DNA from: Collinsella sp.
GTDB lineage: Bacteria > Actinomycetota > Coriobacteriia > Coriobacteriales > Coriobacteriaceae
Direction of reading: 5' to 3'
DNA: 11,988 nucleotides
Assembly: GCA_022713905.1 (NCBI GenBank)
Contig: JAIHTM010000057.1
Coordinates: 1 to 11,988, forward strand
Part shown: in pieces, positions 1-8,660 of the stretch
Numbering within the stretch: position 1 is the first letter of the stretch
Layout: each line of letters opens with the position of its first letter
The notes under the pieces: generated by a model
What the model saw: the letters and a program-made list of their open reading frames with translations, nothing else
The model's database searches: none
Told to the model about the DNA's origin: nothing
Program-made: the position numbers and the translations under genes

Positions 1-1
1 C

Positions 2-110
2 CATGGCGACCACCCCTTCGACTCGAATTCTTGACGGCCTGAACAATCGTCAATATCGGTCGGAGGGGTGGCTTTGTAAAGCCGTTTGTCTCCACCCGCA
101 TAGCGGGTGG
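2..110 (-). promoter_or_regulatory. Structured leader of a gene starting at the left edge; SD sequestered in a hairpin
   Basis: Read on the minus strand, this segment ends in AAGGGG (13-18), an 8-nt spacer and an ATG at 4..2, so a minus-strand gene probably begins here and leaves the window. Its Shine-Dalgarno lies in a long stem: 10-23 pairs with 58-71 (14 bp, two G-U wobbles). Inside it sits TTGACG 31-36 / CGTCAA 48-53. Upstream on the transcript are two further hairpins, 70-75/78-83 and a perfect 8-bp GC-rich stem with a 3-nt loop, 92-99/103-110. A subterminal hairpin plus a 5' UTR that hides the ribosome site is the known arrangement of IS200/IS605-family tnpA left ends, but the coding sequence is not visible, so that identity is only a suggestion. 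An ordinary structured leader or riboswitch is the alternative. Confidence 0.45.
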
Positions 111-161
111 GTTGAAGCTGGCCGCTGCGCGCCCAGCAGACTAAAGTCTTGAACACTGAAA

Positions 162-190
162 CAGGGGCGCTCTCCAAGAGAGCGCCCCTG
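162..190 (-). terminator. Terminator after the transketolase C subunit
   Basis: A perfect 12-bp GC-rich stem (162-173 with 179-190) closes on a 5-nt loop, 70 nt past the TAA of the transketolase C gene. On the minus strand it is followed by TTTC and a moderately T-rich stretch, so the U-tract is weak. On the plus strand nothing T-rich follows. It most likely ends the transketolase transcript and insulates the left-edge gene. Confidence 0.6.
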
Positions 191-260
191 CCGGGTTTCC
201 ATAGTAATGGCGAAACAGTTTTATAGTTCTGGCGAAGCAGTCCTTGAGATCCGCCTTGCC

Positions 261-1202
261 TTATGCCAAGAACTCCTTGGTGGTTGCCACGATGTTGGCG
301 GCGTCCAGGCCGTACTTGTGCAGGAGCTCGGCGCCCGGGCCGGACTCGCCGAAGGTGTCGTTGACGCCGATCTTCTTGAGTGGCGTCGGGCACTGCTCGC
401 ACAGGACATCGGCGACGGCACTGCCCAGGCCGCCGATCACGGAGTGCTCCTCGACGGTCACGACGTGGCCGGTCTTGGTTGCACTCTTGACGATCAGGTC
501 GGCATCGATGGGCTTGATGGTGTGCATGTTGATGACCTCGGCGTCGATGCCCTCGGCGGCGAGCTGCTCGGCGGCCTCGAGGGCCTCGCCGACCATCAGA
601 CCGCAGGCGATGATGGTCACGTCGGCGCCCTCGCGCATGACGATACCGCGGCCCAGCTCGAACTTATAGGTCTCGGGGTCGTTGATGACCGGCGAGGCCA
701 GACGAGCGAAGCGCATGTACACGGGGCCGTCGCACTCGTAAGCGGCACGCGTCACGGCACGAGCCTCGACGTCGTCGGCGGGAACGATCACGGTCATGCC
801 GGGGATGACACGCATCAGGGCGATATCCTCGCAGCACTGGTGCGTAGCGCCGTCCTCGCCCACCGAGATGCCGGCGTGCGTGGCGCCGATCTTAACGTTG
901 AGGTGCGGGTAGCCGATGGAGTTGCGGACCTGCTCAAAGGCACGGCCGGCGGCAAACATGGCAAAGGTGCTCGCGAAGGCAACGCGACCGGTGGTTGCGA
1001 TACCGGCGGCGACGCCCATCAGGTTGCTCTCGGCAATGCCCACATCAAAGAAACGATCGGGGCAGGCTGCCTTGAACTTGCCGGTCTGCGTGGCGGCGGC
1101 CAGGTCGGCGTCGAGGACCACAAAGTCGTCGTGCTCGTTGGCGAGCTCGACGAGGGCCTCGCCGTAGCTTACGCGCGTGGCGATTTTCTTGACGTCTGCC
1201 AT
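261..1202 (-). CDS. tkt: Transketolase, C-terminal subunit
   Basis: This 313-residue protein is the second half of a split transketolase. With the N subunit encoded just upstream it should form the ThDP enzyme that moves two-carbon ketol units between sugar phosphates in the non-oxidative pentose phosphate pathway. The pyrimidine-binding domain covers about residues 5-170, with GIAESN at 55-60 (E58 matches the glutamate that activates ThDP) and GISVGEDGATHQ at 111-122. The C-terminal domain covers about 185-310. The open frame continues upstream, but ATG at 1202 is chosen because GGAGAGGAG precedes it at a suitable distance, the N subunit stops 1 nt before it, and MADVKK begins the family alignment. 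Two-gene transketolases are common in actinobacteria and clostridia. 1-deoxyxylulose-5-phosphate synthase is unlikely because it is not normally split this way. The gene stops with TAA. Confidence 0.95.
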   Translation of the reverse strand: MADVKKIATRVSYGEALVELANEHDDFVVLDADLAAATQTGKFKAACPDRFFDVGIAESNLMGVAAGIATTGRVAFASTFAMFAAGRAFEQVRNSIGYPHLNVKIGATHAGISVGEDGATHQCCEDIALMRVIPGMTVIVPADDVEARAVTRAAYECDGPVYMRFARLASPVINDPETYKFELGRGIVMREGADVTIIACGLMVGEALEAAEQLAAEGIDAEVINMHTIKPIDADLIVKSATKTGHVVTVEEHSVIGGLGSAVADVLCEQCPTPLKKIGVNDTFGESGPGAELLHKYGLDAANIVATTKEFLA

Positions 1203-1203
1203 C

Positions 1204-2034
1204 CTAGAGCTCCTCTCCGGCGGCCGTGAGCTCTGCCATGGCCTGCTCAAACTGTTCATCGTTGGGGGCCTTGCCGTGCCAACCAACCTGGTTCTCCATA
1301 AAGGAGACGCCCTTGCCCTTCGTGGTCTCGGCGATAATCGCGGTCGGCTGGCCCTTGGTGGCACGAGCCTCGGCGAAGGCGGCGCGGATCTGGTCGAAAT
1401 CGTTGCCGTCAGCCAGCCCCACCACGTGGAACTTGAAGGCGCGGAACTTGTCGGCGAGCGGCATGGGATCGTTGACCTCCTCGACGGGACCATCGATCTG
1501 CAGGCCGTTGTGGTCGACGATTACGCAGAGGTTGTCGAGCTGCTGGTTGCCGGCAAACATGGCCGCCTCCCAGACCTGGCCCTCCTCGCTCTCGCCGTCA
1601 CCCAGCAGGGCGTAGGTACGATAGTCGTCGCCCCAGTGCTTGGCGGCGAGCGCCATCCCGACGGCGGCGGAGATGCCTTGGCCGAGCGAACCGGTGGACA
1701 TGTCGACACCCGGGGTGTCGTTCATGTTGGGATGACCTTGCAGGTGGCTGCCGATATGGCGCAGCGTCTCGAGATCCTCCTTGGGGAAGAACCCACGCTC
1801 GGCGAGCACGGCGTACAGGCCCGGAGCGCAATGGCCCTTGGAGAGCACAAAACGGTCGCGATCGGCCTTGCGGGGATCGGCCGGGTCGACGTTCATTTCC
1901 TCAAAGTACAGATAGGTCATGATGTCGGCAGCGCCGAGCGAACCGCCCGGATGGCCGGACTTGGCAGCGTGCACGCCGGTGACGATGCCCTTCCTTACCT
2001 CGTTGGCAACCTTTTTGAGCTCTTCGTCGCTCAT
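1204..2034 (-). CDS. tkt: Transketolase, N-terminal subunit
   Basis: This 276-residue protein is the ThDP-diphosphate-binding half of the split transketolase. Visible motifs are SGHPGGS at 26-32 (H28), SKGHCAPGLYA at 65-75, and the thiamine fold GDGESEEG at 145-152 running to N176-G177 of VDHNGLQ, which coordinates the Mg2+ and diphosphate. The length matches stand-alone N subunits. The start at 2034 has AGGAAGG five nt upstream. The stop (TAG) lies 1 nt before the C-subunit ATG, so the two are almost certainly translated together from one message. The 208 nt upstream, before the yitT stop, hold only a weak promoter candidate (CATAAT at 2121-2126 on the minus strand, poor -35). I see no terminator between yitT and this gene, so read-through from yitT is possible. 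Confidence 0.95.
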   Translation of the reverse strand: MSDEELKKVANEVRKGIVTGVHAAKSGHPGGSLGAADIMTYLYFEEMNVDPADPRKADRDRFVLSKGHCAPGLYAVLAERGFFPKEDLETLRHIGSHLQGHPNMNDTPGVDMSTGSLGQGISAAVGMALAAKHWGDDYRTYALLGDGESEEGQVWEAAMFAGNQQLDNLCVIVDHNGLQIDGPVEEVNDPMPLADKFRAFKFHVVGLADGNDFDQIRAAFAEARATKGQPTAIIAETTKGKGVSFMENQVGWHGKAPNDEQFEQAMAELTAAGEEL

Positions 2035-2242
2035 TGTGCCTTCCTTTCATCCTCATTAGACAAAATGCGCACGGCACGGAAAGGTAATCCCAACACAGCC
2101 GCAATGCACGTACGTCATTCATTATGCTGGAAACTGATGGCTTTACCAGAGTTTTTATCATTATTTGAACAATTTAGCAGGCAGAACCGCTGATGAAACG
2201 GTTTATCAATGTGAACGTCTTTTGGATGGAACGCGATCGACC
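2035..2242 (-). promoter_or_regulatory. yitT-tkt intergenic region with weak promoter candidate
   Basis: This stretch is AT-richer than its surroundings. On the minus strand it carries CATAAT (2121-2126), five of six bases like a -10 box, with only CTGGTA 17 nt upstream as a possible -35. The Shine-Dalgarno AGGAAGG sits just before the transketolase start. I find no convincing terminator or riboswitch; a 5-bp AACCG/CGGTT hairpin lacks a U-tract. Confidence 0.3.
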
Positions 2243-3133
2243 CTACGCGCTAATGTCCTTGAATCCCTCGCCGAAGGCTTCCGTAACGTCGGCAACCGTC
2301 ACGATGGCATGAGGATCGCGCTCGCGCACGATCGTCTTGAGGGTATTGAGCTCTCGACGGCTCACGATGACCATAATCACTGGCTTCTCGGCACCCGAAT
2401 ACATGCCAGTCGCCTTAAACTTGGTACAACCACGACCCAGGCCATACATGATATCGGCAGCGATATCAGGGAACTTGTCCGAGATGATGAGTACCATACG
2501 GCGTTTGTTGCCACCATCGACCACGGCATCGATCACGTAGCCGCTAATGACCATCGAAAGGCCTGCATACAGTGCGTTTTCGATTGAAAAGACCGGAGCC
2601 GATAGCGCGCATACGGCAACATCGATCGCCATGACGGTCGAGCCCACCGGCAGCGAGGTGTTACGCGAGATGATTTGGCCAATCGTGTCCGAGCCGCCGG
2701 TGTTGGCGCCGGCGCGCAACACCATGCCGTAACCGATGCCCGTAATAATGCCGCCCCACATGGCAGGGAGCATCAGGTCCGCATCCGCCAGAGGTGCTAC
2801 AAACGGGGCGAACAGATCGGTAAAGAAGCCCAGCAGCACAAAGCCCGTCGCGGTCTGCACCACGTAGAACATGCCGCCCTCGCGCATAACGACCAACAAC
2901 AGCAAGGCGTTCATCACGATCGTCTGAATACCAACGGGAAGCGATAGGCCGCGCGCCGCGCCGACCGCCTGGATAATGGTGGCAAGGCCCGTAACGCCAC
3001 CGGCGGCAAGACCGTTGGGAATCAAAAACAAGTCGGTCGCGATGGCGGCCAGAGCGCACCCCAACATAATCTGGGGCAGGTCGTGAAAGAAGTTCATCGA
3101 TAGAATGCGCTTGATGTCCAGACGATATGCCAT
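2243..3133 (-). CDS. YitT-family integral membrane protein (DUF161/DUF2179)
   Basis: This 296-residue protein resembles the YitT/YqfU/YpjC family of Gram-positive bacteria. Six or so hydrophobic membrane segments fill residues 17-204, including the glycine-rich motif GANTGGSD at 142-149. A soluble C-terminal domain (about 212-290, DUF2179-like, alpha/beta) follows and should face the cytoplasm. The transported or sensed molecule is not established for the family, and I assign none. The start at 3133 is preferred over an in-frame ATG eight codons upstream because GGGAGG lies four nt before it, while the upstream ATG would sit inside a terminator hairpin. Genes on both sides are co-directional, but the hairpin cluster upstream separates it from prfB. 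The stop is TAG. Confidence 0.85.
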   Translation of the reverse strand: MAYRLDIKRILSMNFFHDLPQIMLGCALAAIATDLFLIPNGLAAGGVTGLATIIQAVGAARGLSLPVGIQTIVMNALLLLVVMREGGMFYVVQTATGFVLLGFFTDLFAPFVAPLADADLMLPAMWGGIITGIGYGMVLRAGANTGGSDTIGQIISRNTSLPVGSTVMAIDVAVCALSAPVFSIENALYAGLSMVISGYVIDAVVDGGNKRRMVLIISDKFPDIAADIMYGLGRGCTKFKATGMYSGAEKPVIMVIVSRRELNTLKTIVRERDPHAIVTVADVTEAFGEGFKDISA

Positions 3134-3137
3134 GCTA

Positions 3138-3173
3138 CCTCCCTCAAAAAAGCGCACCCAAACGGATGCGCTT
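3138..3173 (-). terminator. Rho-independent terminator (attenuator-like) abutting the yitT SD
   Basis: On the minus strand AAGCGCA and TGCGCTT (3167-3173 with 3150-3156) form a 7-bp stem. After one mismatch it gains two GC pairs around a 4-nt loop. It is followed at once by TTTT and then by the Shine-Dalgarno GGGAGG (3138-3143) of yitT. Only 12 nt separate the U-tract from the yitT ATG. It may simply end the secA-prfB message, but because nothing downstream can hold a promoter, yitT expression must pass through it. Confidence 0.75.
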
Positions 3174-3193
3174 CGAACTTCTTGCTGTATTCG

Positions 3194-3199
3194 ATTCTA
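3194..3199 (-). promoter_or_regulatory. Candidate -10 box for yitT
   Basis: On the minus strand this reads TAGAAT, five of six bases of the -10 consensus, in an AT-richer stretch. No good -35 is seen 16-18 nt upstream. If used, transcripts would start near 3187 and run through the terminator at 3150-3173 before reaching yitT. Confidence 0.25.
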
Positions 3200-3209
3200 C
3201 CGATTCGCC

Positions 3210-3277
3210 GAACAAAAACCACCCCTGCGCAGGGTTTGCTTTGGATACAAAACCACCCTGCTCGGAGGGTTTTATCC
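3210..3277. repeat. Tandem pair of related hairpins between prfB and yitT
   Basis: Two imperfect direct copies occur about 34 nt apart, 3210-3239 and 3244-3273, both of the form ACAAAAACCACCC-TGC-n-AGGGTTT. The first contains the perfect palindrome CCCTGCGCAGGG (3223-3234). The second has ACCCT/AGGGT (3255-3259/3266-3270) bracketed by GGAT/ATCC (3243-3246/3274-3277). Each has a short T-run on the minus strand, TTTTT at 3214-3218 and TTTT at 3249-3252, so both could act as weak terminators for prfB; the second also has TTTT on the plus strand. Confidence 0.55.
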
Positions 3278-3284
3278 ATTTCCA

Positions 3285-3304
3285 CATAAACCGGGCGGTT
3301 TATG
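3285..3304 (-). terminator. Hairpin overlapping the prfB stop codon
   Basis: CATAAACC (3285-3292) and GGTTTATG (3297-3304) form a perfect 8-bp stem with a 4-nt loop that includes the prfB TAA. No real U-tract follows on the minus strand, so it may protect the 3' end or slow ribosomes rather than terminate alone. Confidence 0.4.
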
Positions 3305-4447
3305 CAGATGGGATCTCTGCGTCAGCGTTGCCAGTGGCCCAGCGATGGTAGCCAATAACAAACGGATCCAGGTCACCATCGTCAAGAACGGCCTCGACGT
3401 TGCTGGTCTCCACGCCCGAGCGCAGGTCCTTGACCATCTGGTACGGGTAGAGCACGTAGCTGCGAATCTGGTTGCCAAAACCAATCGTGGTCTTAGGTCC
3501 GCGAATCTCATCGAGCGCCTCGGCGCGCTTCTCGAGCTCAATCTCGTACAGGCGAGCCTTAAGGATTTGCATGCACGCGGCCTTGTTTTGAATCTGGCTG
3601 CGCTCGTTTTGACACGTAACCACGATACCGCTGGGGAAATGCGTCACGCGTACGGCGGAGTCGGTGGTGTTGACGCCCTGGCCGCCCGGGCCGCTCGCGT
3701 GATACACGTCCACGCGAATATCGTCGGGGCTGATCTCGATATCGATATCGTCGGGCAGCACCGGAATGACCTCGACGCCGGCAAACGTAGTCTGGCGGCG
3801 CTTCTTGTCGTCGGTGGGGCTAATGCGCACCAGGCGGTGAACTCCGGCCTCGGCACGAAGCATGCCAAAGGCATCCTTGCCTTCGACGGTAAAGGTCGCG
3901 CGATCGATGCCGATAACCTCGGCCGCGGGGCAATCGTTGATGGTGACTTTCCAACCGCGACGCTGGCAGTACTTCATGTACATCTTAAAGAGCATGAAGG
4001 TCCAGTCCTGGGCCTCCAAGCCACCCTGCCCGGGCTTGATGGTCACAATCGCATCGCCATGGTCGAACTCGCCGGTAAACCAGCTCGCAAGCTCAAGCTC
4101 GTCGATGGCGCGGGATAGGCGCTCCGCCGTGGCGGCAGCCTCCTCACGCAGCGCAGCGGCATCGGGGTCATCGCCCATTTCCTCGGCAAGCTCCAGCGCG
4201 GCGCGAGCATCGGAGAGCTCACCGCGCGCCGTATCCACGGCGGCGATGTCCTCCTTGGCGCGTGCAATCTCCTCCATCGTGACACGAGCGGCATCGGCGT
4301 CGTCCCAAAAACCCGGGGCGACACTTTTGGCCTCGAGCTCCGCTACGCGGGTGCGCTTCTCGTCCAAATGGAGATATGACTCGACCTCGCCGAGTCGGTC
4401 CGCAAACGCGTCCAACTCGGCGGGCGTTACCTCTAGAGCCTCGGCCA

Positions 4448-4448
<1 letters not shown>
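3300..4448 (-). CDS. prfB: Peptide chain release factor 2 (RF2)
   Basis: RF2 (382 residues) releases the finished peptide at UAA and UGA codons on the ribosome. The N-terminal helical domain spans about 1-125. The catalytic GGQ is at 255-257 within SGPGGQGVN, and the C-terminal part carries the usual NERSQIQNKA segment (281-290). The codon-reading tripeptide, normally SPF, reads SPT here (210-212, in RISPTDDKKRR), while the flanks are RF2-like rather than RF1-like. The gene is open from ATG to TAA in one frame, so it lacks the CUU-UGA programmed frameshift of many prfB genes. Its ATG overlaps the secA stop as TAATG (shared base 4448), implying translational coupling. The secA-prfB order is common in Gram-positive bacteria. 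Confidence 0.96.
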
Positions 4449-7255
<2,807 letters not shown>

Positions 7256-7316
7256 GTGGTTTTCCTTTTTGGCCATCGCCCACGCCGTGCAGCTGCGGGC
7301 GAGTTAAACACAGATG

Positions 7317-7322
7317 ATTGTA
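7317..7322 (-). promoter_or_regulatory. Candidate -10 box for secA
   Basis: The minus strand reads TACAAT here, five of six consensus bases, which would start transcription about 50-60 nt upstream of the secA ATG. The -35 position holds GGCCGC, a very poor match, so if real the promoter probably needs help. The 16-nt palindrome at 7350-7365 sits directly upstream. Confidence 0.35.
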
Positions 7323-7349
7323 CTTTAGCCAAACAAGGCGCGGCCTATA

Positions 7350-7365
7350 CGGTCGAGCTCGACCG
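7350..7365. promoter_or_regulatory. Perfect 16-nt palindrome upstream of secA (possible operator)
   Basis: CGGTCGAGCTCGACCG is identical to its own reverse complement and has no loop, which favours recognition of double-stranded DNA by a dimeric protein over an RNA hairpin. It lies about 95 nt before the secA start, just upstream of the -35 position of the candidate promoter. Confidence 0.4.
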
Positions 7366-7385
7366 CCACGTAATAACTACGACCA

Positions 7386-7480
7386 ACCTGCCACAATGGG
7401 ACAGGTTAATTTTGGCAGGTCTATCTGGGCAAACGCCGCCTCTCTGCCATGTGGTGCCATGGGGACAGGTTAGTTTGCAC
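7386..7480. repeat. GGGACAGGTTA repeat patch in the rpmE-secA gap
   Basis: GGGACAGGTTA followed by A/G-TTT occurs twice in the same orientation (7398-7408 and 7462-7472). The first copy lies between inverted arms ACCTGCCA (7386-7393) and TGGCAGGT (7413-7420), and TGCCATG is repeated around 7445-7462. The 309-nt gap between secA and rpmE (7256-7564) otherwise holds only the secA promoter area, the palindrome and the rpmE terminator. The patch looks like a small REP-like intergenic repeat; no coding sequence is supported. Confidence 0.45.
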
Positions 7481-7486
7481 TAATTT

Positions 7487-7528
7487 AAAAAGAAAAAGGG
7501 CCGCGCACCCAAATGGATGCACGGCCCT
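7487..7528 (-). terminator. Strong rho-independent terminator of rpmE
   Basis: On the minus strand AGGGCCG and CGGCCCT (7522-7528 with 7497-7503) form a 7-bp GC stem. It continues after single C-A mismatches into GCA/TGC and CC/GG around a 4-nt loop. TTTTTCTTTTT follows. It begins about 37 nt past the rpmE stop and should end that message. Confidence 0.9.
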
Positions 7529-7564
7529 CATGCCATGAATGCGAGCGATTCCGCGGCGAGCTAT

Positions 7565-7990
7565 TTACTCAGCAGCCTCGGTGGTCTCGGCCTCGGCAGC
7601 GGCCTCCTCGACGGGAGCCTCTGCGGGAGCCTCGGCGGCCTGCTTGGCAGCCTCCTCGGCAAACTTAGCAGCACGCTTAGCCTTCTCGGCAGCCTTGGCC
7701 TCAGCGGCGGCCTTGCGAGCGGCCTCGGCCTCAGCAGCCTTGGCGGCCTTGGCAGCCTTGGCCTCCTCGGCCTTCTTGAGCTGGGCGGCAGCGGCGCCAC
7801 CGAACTTGTCGGCGAAGCGCTGGACGCGTCCACCGGTGTCGACGAACTTCTGCTGGCCGGTGTAGAACGGGTGGCACTCGTTGCAAAGCTCGACCTTCAT
7901 CTCAGACACGGTAGCGTGCGTCTTGAAGGTGTTGCCGCAGGAGCACGTCACCGTGCACTCGACATACTGGGGATGGATACCCTGCTTCAT
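7565..7990 (-). CDS. rpmE: 50S ribosomal protein L31 with long Ala/Lys/Glu-rich C-terminal tail
   Basis: Residues 1 to about 65 are a normal zinc-type L31 of the large ribosomal subunit, which bridges to the 30S head. The four zinc cysteines are present (C16, C18 in CSCGN; C36, C39 in CNECHPFYTG), so this is the C+ form, not the zinc-free paralogue. The family usually ends near residue 65-80; here about 75 more residues follow. First comes a segment (66-115) of AKAAKAAE-type repeats likely to form a charged helix, then an acidic Ala/Pro/Glu tail. The start at 7990 has AAGGAG seven nt upstream. The gene has its own terminator and a leader that can fold over the SD. It is transcribed divergently from the ACT gene. 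The tail is in frame and uses the same GC-rich codons, so an assembly error is unlikely. Confidence 0.93.
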   Translation of the reverse strand: MKQGIHPQYVECTVTCSCGNTFKTHATVSEMKVELCNECHPFYTGQQKFVDTGGRVQRFADKFGGAAAAQLKKAEEAKAAKAAKAAEAEAARKAAAEAKAAEKAKRAAKFAEEAAKQAAEAPAEAPVEEAAAEAETTEAAE

Positions 7991-7997
7991 GGTAGGA

Positions 7998-8061
7998 CTC
8001 CTTATTGGTCAGGCGCTGGTTACCGATCAGCGCATAAGGCGTCTTGGTTTCCGACCAAGAC
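7998..8061 (-). promoter_or_regulatory. rpmE leader hairpins (L31-type autoregulatory leader candidate)
   Basis: The minus-strand leader folds into two stems. The first is a perfect 8-bp hairpin (8041-8048 with 8054-8061). The second has GCGCTG/CAGCGC (8013-8018 with 8028-8033) extended by CCTTAT/ATAAGG (8000-8005 with 8034-8039). The outer part of the second stem pairs with half of the Shine-Dalgarno AAGGAG (7998-8003). Ribosomal protein leaders that let L31 shut off its own translation are known in several phyla, and this has the right position and logic. Membership in a described leader family cannot be tested here. Confidence 0.6.
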
Positions 8062-8074
8062 AACAAACTCGGCT

Positions 8075-8103
8075 ATGGTACCACGGCGCCGCGTGTCCCA
8101 CAA
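8075..8103 (-). promoter_or_regulatory. Candidate promoter of rpmE
   Basis: On the minus strand TTGTGG (8098-8103) and TACCAT (8075-8080) stand 17 nt apart, each with partial consensus match. Transcription would start near 8068, just before the first leader hairpin, giving a 5' UTR of about 78 nt that contains both hairpins. Confidence 0.4.
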
Positions 8104-8220
8104 AAGGTTCACGGTCTTTGTGCAACACGGCGTGGCCAACCGCAGCGGACACGCGCCCTGTTGCCCCTTCTCCCATGTTGCAGACGTGTAACGCCGCAGT
8201 AAGCACACCCCTTTTGGCGC

Positions 8221-8249
8221 CAGACAGGTACAATGATGAACACTATACC
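8221..8249 (+). promoter_or_regulatory. Candidate promoter of the ACT-citrate synthase pair
   Basis: CAGACA (8221-8226) and TATACC (8244-8249) are 17 nt apart, with four of six consensus bases each. An alternative -10, TACAAT (8229-8234), is a better hexamer but lacks a -35. Either start would give a short leader before the SD AAAGGG at about 8284. In the divergent gap (7991-8295), the stretch 8156-8220 shows nothing I can interpret. Confidence 0.35.
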
Positions 8250-8295
8250 GTAGCGGAGCGCACCCGCGCGCCGCAACCACGCGAAAGGGTTTCCC

Positions 8296-8583
8296 ATGGC
8301 CGAGATCTCGTCCTCCCGCATCGTCATCACCGTCCTTGGCAAGAACCGCCCCGGTATCGTCGCCGGCGTCACCCGTGTCCTGGGCGAGGCCAACGTCGAC
8401 ATCCGCGACATCACGCAGTCCATTATCGAGGACATCTTCACCATGACCATGCTGGCCGATACCGCCGAGTCCAAGCTCGACTTCGCCGAGCTGCAGAAGG
8501 CCCTGGCCGAGGCCGGCGAGCTTTCGGGCGTTAACGTGTCCATCCAGCGCGAGGACGTCTTTAACTTTATGTACCGCCTGTAG
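8296..8583 (+). CDS. Small ACT-domain protein (UPF0237 family)
   Basis: This 95-residue protein is a single ACT domain of the UPF0237 type. The signature is GKNRPGIV (15-22), then VTRVLGEANVDIRDI (25-39), where the loop and first helix of an ACT fold form the ligand-binding dimer face, and the typical ending VNVSIQREDVFNFMYRL. ACT domains bind amino acids or other small metabolites and usually control a partner enzyme; the ligand here is unknown. In many genomes this family sits next to a PFL/UPF0210 (DUF711) gene, but here the next gene, 77 nt downstream on the same strand, is citrate synthase. The start is supported by AAAGGG eight nt upstream. No other domain is present, so it is not GcvR or a Rel/Spo protein. 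The stop is TAG. Confidence 0.9.
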   Translation: MAEISSSRIVITVLGKNRPGIVAGVTRVLGEANVDIRDITQSIIEDIFTMTMLADTAESKLDFAELQKALAEAGELSGVNVSIQREDVFNFMYRL

Positions 8584-8660
8584 CGAGCAAGCCGCTGGGG
8601 ATAGCCTGACGCGCGCATGCCCATGCAAGCCACCCCGATGCGGCCCGGAGAGGAGCGCGC

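Noticed and set aside
2190..2210. AACCG/CGGTT hairpin after yitT as a terminator
   Set aside because: Only 5 bp with a 9-nt loop and no U-tract on either strand.
207..4118. Plus-strand open frames of about 340 codons opposite both transketolase genes and prfB
   Set aside because: Same antisense frame effect; the opposing minus-strand genes carry full catalytic motifs and ribosome sites.
7386..7480. Short CRISPR-like array
   Set aside because: Only two copies of an 11-nt core with unequal surroundings; no regular repeat-spacer pattern and no cas genes.
7517..8191. Leu/Gly/Ser-rich frame opposite rpmE
   Set aside because: It is the antisense of the Ala/Lys/Glu-rich tail of L31 and reads on into the leader; it has no features of a real protein.
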